From Thiobacillus sp. UBA3361 (GTDB lineage Bacteria > Pseudomonadota > Gammaproteobacteria > Burkholderiales > Thiobacillaceae), in NCBI GenBank assembly GCA_002360535.1, contig DEQR01000056.1, positions 25,884 to 40,844 on the forward strand: DNA of 14,961 nucleotides. The letters run 5' to 3'. Under the pieces are notes generated by a model. That model ran no database searches. It was not told the origin of the DNA and worked only from the letters and a program-made list of their open reading frames with translations. Each line of letters begins with the position of its first letter. Position 1 is the stretch's first letter. The position numbers and the translations under genes were made by a program. Of this stretch, positions 1 through 5,297 are shown piece by piece.

Positions 1-799
1 AGAACACCAGCTTGGGCTTGTCCAGGTCGCCGGCCTCGGGCAGGTTCTCGAACAACTCGGAGAGCAGCCACAGCAGCAGGGTGGCATAGACCTTGGGCGA
101 GAGCATGAGCTTGTCGGCGGACAGGATGTTGATCACCCCCTTGCCCCGGTCGGTCTGCATCAGGTCGGCGATGTTGAGCATGGGCTCGCCGAAGATCTTC
201 TCGCCGCCCTGGCTTTCCAGGGTGAGCAGGCCGCGTTGAATGGCGCCGACGCTGGCGGCGGAGATGTTGCCGTACTCGGTGGTGAACTGCTTGGCGTTCT
301 CCCCCACGAACTGGAGCATGGCGCGCAGGTCCTTCAGGTCCAGCAGCAGCAGGCCGGCGTCGTCCGCCACCTTGAACACCAGGTTGAGCACGCCCGCCTG
401 GGTCTCGTTCAGCTCCAGCATGCGGGCCAGCAACAGGGGACCCATGTCGGACACGGTGGCCCGCACCGGGTGGCCCATGGCGCCGTCGCCGTCGGCCAGG
501 GCGTCCCAGAAGGTGACCGGATGGCCCTGGAAGCGGTGCTCCGCCAGGCCCAGCTTCTCGATGCGTTCGTTCACCTTGGGGTTGTCGCCGCCGGGCTGGG
601 AGATGCCCGACAGGTCGCCCTTCACGTCGGACATGAAGCAGGGCACGCCGATGTTGGAGAAGTGCTCCGCCAGGGTCTGCAGAGTCACCGTCTTGCCGGT
701 GCCGGTGGCCCCGGTGATCAGCCCGTGTCGGTTGGCCATCTGGGGCAGCAGGCAGACTTCGGCGGCGTCGTTCTTGGCGATGGGCAGGGGGGCGCTCAT
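1..799 (-). CDS. YjgR/DUF853 family HerA-like ATPase, N-terminal part (cut by window edge)
   Basis: Reading leftwards from ATG at 799 gives about 266 uninterrupted codons to the window edge, beginning MSAPLPIAKND. A Walker A motif GATGTGKT lies at residues 30-37, preceded by NRHGLI, and is followed by FMSDVKGDLSGIS. This layout is that of E. coli YjgR and other DUF853 proteins, a branch of the HerA/FtsK-type P-loop ATPases of about 500 residues, so roughly half is present. The window ends just after DKPKLVF, where the family's Walker B strand would begin. A strong AGGAGA Shine-Dalgarno lies at 804-809. The cellular role of the family is not well established; DNA or nucleic-acid translocation is inferred from HerA kinship. 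It is divergent from the cytochrome b561 gene; the spacer holds a possible -10 (TAGAAT, minus strand, 827-832) with no convincing -35. Family assignment is secure, function is not. Confidence 0.93.
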   Translation of the reverse strand, partial: MSAPLPIAKNDAAEVCLLPQMANRHGLITGATGTGKTVTLQTLAEHFSNIGVPCFMSDVKGDLSGISQPGGDNPKVNERIEKLGLAEHRFQGHPVTFWDALADGDGAMGHPVRATVSDMGPLLLARMLELNETQAGVLNLVFKVADDAGLLLLDLKDLRAMLQFVGENAKQFTTEYGNISAASVGAIQRGLLTLESQGGEKIFGEPMLNIADLMQTDRGKGVINILSADKLMLSPKVYATLLLWLLSELFENLPEAGDLDKPKLVF

Positions 800-803
800 G
801 GTG

Positions 804-810
804 TCTCCTC
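804..810 (-). promoter_or_regulatory. Ribosome binding site of the YjgR/DUF853 gene
   Basis: The minus strand reads GAGGAGA four bases before the ATG at 799. It fixes this start and is the strongest Shine-Dalgarno in the left part of the window. Confidence 0.7.
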
Positions 811-908
811 TTTTTCGGGTGGGGGAATTCTAGACCCAAGCCGGGCGGGACTGTGTGCCACGGCGGTTTGGGGCTGCTAGGATGCGGCAGCTCCCCATGA
901 GGCGAAAC

Positions 909-1448
909 ATGTTCGGCACCCCCGTCTATACCCCCACCGCCCGCTTCCTGCACTGGCTGATGGCCTTCCTGATCCTGGGCATGCTGGCCCTGGGCCTATT
1001 CATGACCGGCCTGGACCTGTCGCCCGCCAAGCTCAGACTGTATTCCTGGCACAAATGGATCGGCGTCACCCTGTTCCTGCTGGCCCTGGCCCGCATCCTC
1101 TGGCGCGCCACGCACCCGGCACCGCCCCTGCCCGGTAGCGTGCCTGCATGGGAAGGTCTTGCCGCGTATGCCGTGCATGGTTTGTTCTACCTGCTCATGC
1201 TGGCCACCCCGCTGTCCGGCTGGCTGATGAGTTCCGCCAAGGGCTTCCAGACCGTGTGGTGGGGCGTGCTGCCCCTGCCGGACCTGCTGGGCAAGGACGA
1301 GGCCCTGGGCAGACTGTTGGAAACGGTGCATCAATCCCTCAACTGGGGGCTGATCGTCCTCCTGATCGTGCATGTATTCGCCGCCCTCAAGCACCAGTAC
1401 GTGGACCGGGACGGGCTGATGGAACGCATGCTGCCCCGGATGCGCTGA
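909..1448 (+). CDS. Cytochrome b561 family membrane protein (diheme b-type)
   Basis: This 179-residue protein has four hydrophobic segments (about 13-35, 49-64, 86-106 and 143-161). It carries the family histidines: H15 in FLHWLMAF, H48 in YSWHKWIG, H141 in TVHQSLN and H155 in LIVHVFAALKHQ. From memory of E. coli CybB (ligands near 13, 47, 137, 151) the spacing matches, so two haem b groups across the inner membrane are expected. The family moves electrons between quinol and periplasmic acceptors; the exact partner cannot be read here. I chose ATG 909 because GAGG at 899-902 sits 6 nt upstream and the protein then starts like family members (MFGTPVYTPTARFLHW). The open frame continues up to 855 with other ATGs at 882 and 897 that would only add an unconserved arginine-rich leader. 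The stop overlaps the next gene's ATG. Confidence 0.93.
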   Translation: MFGTPVYTPTARFLHWLMAFLILGMLALGLFMTGLDLSPAKLRLYSWHKWIGVTLFLLALARILWRATHPAPPLPGSVPAWEGLAAYAVHGLFYLLMLATPLSGWLMSSAKGFQTVWWGVLPLPDLLGKDEALGRLLETVHQSLNWGLIVLLIVHVFAALKHQYVDRDGLMERMLPRMR

Positions 1449-2017
1449 TGGCCGGCATCCGGGAGGTACTGGACTTCTGGTTCGGCCCGGCGCCCGACAT
1501 GGCCGGCCGGGGCGCCCTCTGGTTCGGCAAGGACGCGGCCACGGACGATTGGATCAGGGACCGGTTCCAGGCCACCCTGGAGCAGGCGCGGCGGGGCGAA
1601 CTGGCGGACTGGGCGGACAGCCCGGAGGGCGCCCTGGCCCTGATGGTGGTGCTGGACCAGTTCTCCCGCAACATCCATCGCGACACCCCCCTGGCCTTCG
1701 CCGCCGACGACCTGGCCCGGCACCATGCCCGGCAGGCCCTGGAGCGGGGCCACGACAAACGGCTGGAGCCGGTGCGGCGGGTGTTCCTCTATCTGCCCTT
1801 CGAGCACAGCGAGGACATTGCCGACCAGCGCCTGTCGGTGAAGCTGTTCGCCGGCCTGGACGGCGACCCGGCGGTGGGGGACGTGTATGAATACGCCCTG
1901 CGCCACTACTCCGTGATCCAGCGCTTCGGCCGTTTCCCGCACCGCAACGCGATCCTGGGGCGGGAGAGCACGGTGGAGGAGGTGGAATTCCTGACCCGGC
2001 CGGGCAGCCGGTTCTGA
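1448..2017 (+). CDS. DUF924 family protein
   Basis: This 189-residue protein starts MAGIREVLDFWFGPAP. Hallmarks of DUF924 (PF06041) are the opening LDFWFG, the central LDQFSRNIHRDTPLAFAADDLA, the FLYLPFEHSED block and the late RFGRFPHRNAILGRESTVEE. The family is soluble and all-helical with a TPR-like fold; no biochemical function is established that I know of. The frame is open further upstream, to 1148, but that part lies over the cytochrome gene and encodes nothing recognisable. The ATG at 1448 shares one base with the TGA of the b561 gene (TGATG), so translation is probably coupled and the two are one transcription unit. No clear Shine-Dalgarno of its own is visible, which fits coupling. 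Composition matches the host chromosome. Confidence 0.93.
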   Translation: MAGIREVLDFWFGPAPDMAGRGALWFGKDAATDDWIRDRFQATLEQARRGELADWADSPEGALALMVVLDQFSRNIHRDTPLAFAADDLARHHARQALERGHDKRLEPVRRVFLYLPFEHSEDIADQRLSVKLFAGLDGDPAVGDVYEYALRHYSVIQRFGRFPHRNAILGRESTVEEVEFLTRPGSRF

Positions 2018-2254
2018 ATGCGGGGATACGCTATCGGTTTGGGGAGCGGTTAACCAGACCCAGAAGGTTGACCGACGGCATCGAACCTGGAAGAACCGTT
2101 CGCGGCATCGGAATTGCCGTCATTCGAGCGGCGGCAATGCTCTGAAACCTGCCCTACGGGCTATGCCTGCCACTCGGTCAAAGGAGACATTCAAGACACT
2201 GACGACATCCAAGCGTGGCCCAAATATTCTCCCTCAATGACACATAAGTTATTC
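2018..2254. other. Gene-free left flank of the AT-rich insert
   Basis: This spacer separates the end of the DUF924 gene from the convergent end of the MORN gene. I find no credible open frame on either strand and no tRNA. An inverted repeat ATTGCCG (2113-2119) / CGGCAAT (2132-2138) with a 12-nt loop is visible. It lacks a T-run, so it is not a canonical intrinsic terminator. Composition changes from GC-rich to AT-rich near 2200, which places the left boundary of the foreign segment somewhere here. It may be a degraded gene remnant; I cannot identify the parent. Confidence 0.4.
2113..2138. repeat. Inverted repeat, 7-bp arms, in the left flank
   Basis: ATTGCCG and CGGCAAT flank a 12-nt loop. 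It lies between two convergent genes, where a bidirectional transcription stop would be useful, but no T-tract follows on either strand. Its function is therefore unproven. Confidence 0.35.
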
Positions 2255-3604
2255 TTATCTCCAGAAGTCGCGCTCCCAGAGTAGAGGGCATATATTTGCC
2301 GCGCCAATAGTGTTAACGGCTTCACTTCCCACGCAGTCATACACACAATTTTTATTAAGCCCAGACGTCCATTCGTGTTTCAAGAGGCAAGATATAGTAG
2401 GTCTATTATCCCTTGATTGTTTGGACTGCGCGACAGCTGCATCTTGTGTAGCGCGTTGTTTGGCGAAATACTCTAAGACACGATCTAGTCTGTCCATGAT
2501 ATCTTCACTTTTCTGTTCCGTGCCAACATCATTGGATATGCCGCTTGCTCCCGCAAGTTTGATTCTTGTTGTTTGCTTACCCTTCGTGTAATTTACTTCA
2601 TACAAACCTGTTGAATCGGAGTACACGCCATTCCCATCTGGTACACCATTACGGAATTCGCCCTCATACCAGGTGTTATTTAGTCTGTTTGATATTCTCC
2701 CTCTTCCTTCCGGTAACATCGAGACTATTTCGCCCTCGTAGACATCTCCGTTTGTGTAATTAATTATACCTGTCGAATCTGGCACACCGCTTACTGTGTT
2801 TATCGTTAACTTGTTGCCATTTTTAAATGTGTAAGTACCCAGACCGTCTGGCATCCCATTTCTTAGTTCACCCTTATATGCCCAAATACTATTTGCAGGC
2901 TCAAAAATGACTGCCCCCATAGGCTTGCCATTAACAAACTCCCCTGATATGGAGCCTTTTGTGCTGGCAAGTTTACCTATACCGTGTGGTTTGTAATTAT
3001 GTAATGGCCCTGTATATTTAATACTCTCGTCAGGAGATACATATCTCGCATCCCCTGTAAGCTTACCATCTTGAAATTCACCAGAATATGTTCCTCTTGG
3101 TGTTATTAACTTGCCTGCGCCATTAAATTGGCCGTCCTTGAACTGTCCCTGATAAGTTATTCTTTTGTCATTCGGAGGAATAATGGTTGCCTCTCCGTAA
3201 CCATTGGCAAGACCGCCTTCAAAAACTACATGAGATATGCCCTTGGTGCCATCAAGTTTGATGCTTTCAATTGATATATTGCCCTGCCACTTGCCTTCAC
3301 TCAAGCTTCCCTTATAAATCTCGATCGTTCCCTCACCGTCTGTTGTGCGCAAGACTCCATCGCCGTCGATGTAGCCTAAGCGACATACTCCATCCCACTT
3401 TGCCTCAACAAGTTTTTGCGAAGAGGGGTTGGATAAGTTGTGGTAATATATATATTTACATCCTTTGTTTGTCTTTATTTCTACTTCTACTAATGTGCGC
3501 GCAAGGACACTCTGTGACGATAACAGCAATGCGATTATAAATGCTCGTATGACGTAAGCATTTTTATGAAATATAAAATATGGAAGTGTATTTTGGGTGC
3601 CCAT
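2255..3604 (-). CDS. Secreted MORN-repeat protein with C-terminal four-cysteine module
   Basis: This 449-residue protein has an N-terminal hydrophobic stretch (about 18-35, IRAFIIALLLSSQSVLA) that looks like a signal peptide cleaved after VLA35; the n-region is unusually long. Six or more MORN-like units of about 23 residues follow, each of the form Y-x-G-(E/Q)-hydrophobic-x-(N/D)-G-x-x-x-G-x-G. They lie near 150-172, 173-195, 197-219, 243-265, 289-311 and 313-334. A charged linker (about 360-400) leads to a tail with C406, C420, C424 and C439, probably disulphide-bonded outside the cytoplasm. MORN repeats are known as protein- or lipid-binding scaffolds; no enzyme domain is visible. The ATG is 2 nt after the stop of the upstream Nmad2 gene with no clear Shine-Dalgarno, implying coupled translation. 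The coding sequence is much AT-richer than the housekeeping genes. I do not recognise a specific function. Confidence 0.85.
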   Translation of the reverse strand: MGTQNTLPYFIFHKNAYVIRAFIIALLLSSQSVLARTLVEVEIKTNKGCKYIYYHNLSNPSSQKLVEAKWDGVCRLGYIDGDGVLRTTDGEGTIEIYKGSLSEGKWQGNISIESIKLDGTKGISHVVFEGGLANGYGEATIIPPNDKRITYQGQFKDGQFNGAGKLITPRGTYSGEFQDGKLTGDARYVSPDESIKYTGPLHNYKPHGIGKLASTKGSISGEFVNGKPMGAVIFEPANSIWAYKGELRNGMPDGLGTYTFKNGNKLTINTVSGVPDSTGIINYTNGDVYEGEIVSMLPEGRGRISNRLNNTWYEGEFRNGVPDGNGVYSDSTGLYEVNYTKGKQTTRIKLAGASGISNDVGTEQKSEDIMDRLDRVLEYFAKQRATQDAAVAQSKQSRDNRPTISCLLKHEWTSGLNKNCVYDCVGSEAVNTIGAANICPLLWERDFWR

Positions 3605-3606
3605 AA

Positions 3607-4269
3607 TTAGCAGTCTGGATCAAATTCATCATCGAGCTTTCTGGGTGTACAACCGCCGCATGACGAAACGGAAGCCCACTCAACAATATAATCAGGCCAA
3701 CCATAGAGTTGGCCGGTATCAAAGACAAGGGAGCGAACCCAGGAGACAAATTGATCGAAGTATGGTGCGTTCGAGCTGCTACGGTGGCCTTGAGTTTGAT
3801 GGCAAACTGGGAGTAGGTAGTCGGGGAGTTTTCTGGCTCGACTGCCGAAGTAGTAATAATCTCTCGACAATAAAACATTCTCTCCGCTGAGATCGGTTGC
3901 TACGTTGTCTGGTCCGTGAACGCCTGCCCTTTGAATGGGAGCACCGCCAGAAAAGTCGTAGATGCAGTCGCCAAGGCGATCTTGGAGCGCAGCACTTTGA
4001 ATATTTGGAATGCGGTGAGGCCAGCGGACTCTAGCGTTAAGGTCGTATTCTCGCAAAGATAAAACTTCCTCGACACGCATGGCATAGACTAAGTGGCCGC
4101 TTAGGTCTCCACTTGGTGCGTTCTTTGAGCCAAGGCCCGCAAGCCAATCATCTGGCCTTGCCACTCGACGAATACCCGGTTTGCATATAGCAAGCGAACA
4201 CATTCCGTGGAATGGATTTGGGGCGGCTCCGTCATCGATGGGAATCGTGTAGGTAAATAGTCGTGGCAT
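3607..4269 (-). CDS. Nmad2-type putative nucleotide modification protein
   Basis: The 220 residues match what I remember of the Nmad2 family (nucleotide modification associated domain 2). Seen in order: DDGAAPNPF (12-20), CSLAICKP (24-31), IRRVARPDDWLAGLGSK (33-49), LVYAMRVEEVLSLREY (60-75), GDCIYDF (100-106), VLLSRDYYYFG (132-142) and QGHRSS (160-165). Nmad domains were proposed by comparative genomics in connection with complex DNA base modification; the reaction of Nmad2 is not established. There is no signal peptide or membrane segment, so it should be cytosolic, unlike the secreted partner downstream. The tail is cysteine-bearing (SCGGC at 203-207, final C220). ATG 4269 is preferred because family similarity begins at the second residue; the Shine-Dalgarno is weak. 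The 2-nt gap to the MORN gene indicates one transcription unit. Composition is lower in GC than the chromosome, suggesting transfer. No base-modifying partner enzyme lies nearby. Confidence 0.8.
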   Translation of the reverse strand: MPRLFTYTIPIDDGAAPNPFHGMCSLAICKPGIRRVARPDDWLAGLGSKNAPSGDLSGHLVYAMRVEEVLSLREYDLNARVRWPHRIPNIQSAALQDRLGDCIYDFSGGAPIQRAGVHGPDNVATDLSGENVLLSRDYYYFGSRARKLPDYLLPVCHQTQGHRSSSNAPYFDQFVSWVRSLVFDTGQLYGWPDYIVEWASVSSCGGCTPRKLDDEFDPDC

Positions 4270-4349
4270 AAGACTGCTAGCGCCAAAGCCCAGGCGGGGA
4301 TAAAAGCGCCAACCTAATAGACGTCACATGGAGCGCCTGGTTGGATTGC

Positions 4350-4919
4350 TTATTCATGCTGACCGCTGGCGCGCGACACTTCTTTGTTGATGTCATTACA
4401 CGTCAGAGCGAGACTCGCCTTCATCTCTTCAAGTGTCTTGAAGAAATCCGCGAAGTCATTTGCATTCATAGTCCTATGAACGCGAAGGACTTGCTCGACC
4501 TTGTTCCGATGCTGACGAATGGTGGCACCGAGAAGCATCGCTGGGGTTACAAGAGGGCTCGGCAAGCTGTGAAGAGGAATGTTCGCGATCGCCTGATCAA
4601 GACGCTCAAGCTGAAAGATATCAAAATATTTACCGCCTTCGGCTATGTCATAGACGGCCTCGCTGGAATTGATTTCTCTATTCAGGTAATCCATTGCCTT
4701 CAGGCAGTTGGTTGCCAATACGGACAGCGTTTTGCTTACTTCCTCTCGTGCAGAGCGTTGCTCGGCAGAATGTACCGCCAGCGCACTCTTATGCTGTTTG
4801 CTGGCTTGCCATATCGCGATACCTACGGAACCAAGGATGGCGGCAATTGAACCCACTGCTTGAACCCACGCTGCCAATTCGCTGCTTGTCAGGTCTGTGA
4901 CAAGGCACAGAGTAGTCAT
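4350..4919 (-). CDS. Hypothetical single-pass membrane-anchored protein
   Basis: This 189-residue protein has one clear transmembrane segment near residues 18-38 (AWVQAVGSIAAILGSVGIAI). A basic and helical stretch rich in K, Q, E and A follows, then a soluble C-terminal domain of about 150 residues that is predicted by eye to be mostly helical. The hydrophobic N-terminal anchor type is common in small hypothetical proteins of phages and genomic islands; I do not recognise a named family. AGGAAAG at 4928-4934 supports ATG 4919. It is co-directional with the Nmad2 gene, 80 nt upstream of it, so it could be the first gene of a three-gene unit, although the gap is large enough for a separate promoter. 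A 169-residue open frame on the opposite strand is a shadow. The membrane anchor and the composition both support this strand as coding. Confidence 0.75.
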   Translation of the reverse strand: MTTLCLVTDLTSSELAAWVQAVGSIAAILGSVGIAIWQASKQHKSALAVHSAEQRSAREEVSKTLSVLATNCLKAMDYLNREINSSEAVYDIAEGGKYFDIFQLERLDQAIANIPLHSLPSPLVTPAMLLGATIRQHRNKVEQVLRVHRTMNANDFADFFKTLEEMKASLALTCNDINKEVSRASGQHE

Positions 4920-5297
4920 GTGATGTTCTTTCCTGGAGCAACCAAACAGTTTTTCAAGAGCCCCATGGGTCCGGATATTGATTAATATAGAGATGGGTCA
5001 AGAGGACACTAACCACTTGATACGCCATAACTTTATCTCACCCCTATCACTATATTGATGTATGAAAAGGCGGGTGCAGTGCCAGCATAGGCTAAGCCAG
5101 TGGCCTTATCCACCCCAGGGTCTTGGACGGCTCCTCCTTACCCGCTGCCGCCGGACATCAACCTTGCCGAGCGACGGCTCCGCCGTAGACACCTGCCGTT
5201 GAAACCAACGACCCCTTCAGCGTCTCCTTCGAGGCGCTTGCAGCCGGTCTTCAGAGTCAGCATGGCCGACCGCCTTGGCCGCTGTTCAGAAAACTCG
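4920..5297. other. Gene-free right flank of the insert, including probable promoter region
   Basis: No convincing gene is visible in these 378 bases. The left part (about 4920-5060) is AT-rich and lies upstream of the membrane-protein gene, so it should contain its promoter. It includes TTGACC (minus strand, 4996-5001) and TATATT (minus strand, 4984-4989), but these two are not correctly spaced as a pair. From about 5070 the composition returns to GC-rich, placing the right insert boundary near there. The stretch 5090-5297 lies downstream of recG, has stops in all useful frames, and may be degraded coding sequence or an untranslated tail. No tRNA, T-rich terminator or long repeat matching the left flank was found. 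Confidence 0.4.
4975..4988. repeat. Short palindrome in the insert's promoter region
   Basis: ATATT and AATAT flank GATT and overlap the only TATATT-like -10 candidate upstream of the membrane-protein gene. It could be an operator, but arms of five A/T bases are expected by chance in AT-rich DNA. Confidence 0.25.

Noticed and set aside
236..880. Plus-strand open frames opposite the YjgR/DUF853 gene
   Set aside because: The minus strand encodes an intact Walker A ATPase with a strong Shine-Dalgarno. The plus-strand translations are Gly/His/Gln-rich shadows.
1148..1447. 100-codon upstream extension of the DUF924 frame
   Set aside because: It lies entirely over the cytochrome b561 gene and has no family similarity. 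The ATG at 1448 coupled to the b561 stop is the family-consistent start.
2290..3600. Periodic sequence in the MORN gene considered as a DNA repeat array or CRISPR
   Set aside because: The periodicity is at protein level (MORN units of about 23 residues) with diverged DNA. There are no identical repeats and no spacers.
4341..4850. Plus-strand open frame of 169 codons over the membrane-protein gene
   Set aside because: The minus strand gives a coherent membrane anchor, has a Shine-Dalgarno and is co-directional with the neighbouring genes. The plus-strand protein shows no coherent domain or anchor.
5198..5211. CGTTG-AAAC-CAACG inverted repeat considered as a recG terminator
   Set aside because: The stem is only 5 bp, there is no T-tract, and it lies about 90 bases beyond the stop. 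It is expected by chance.
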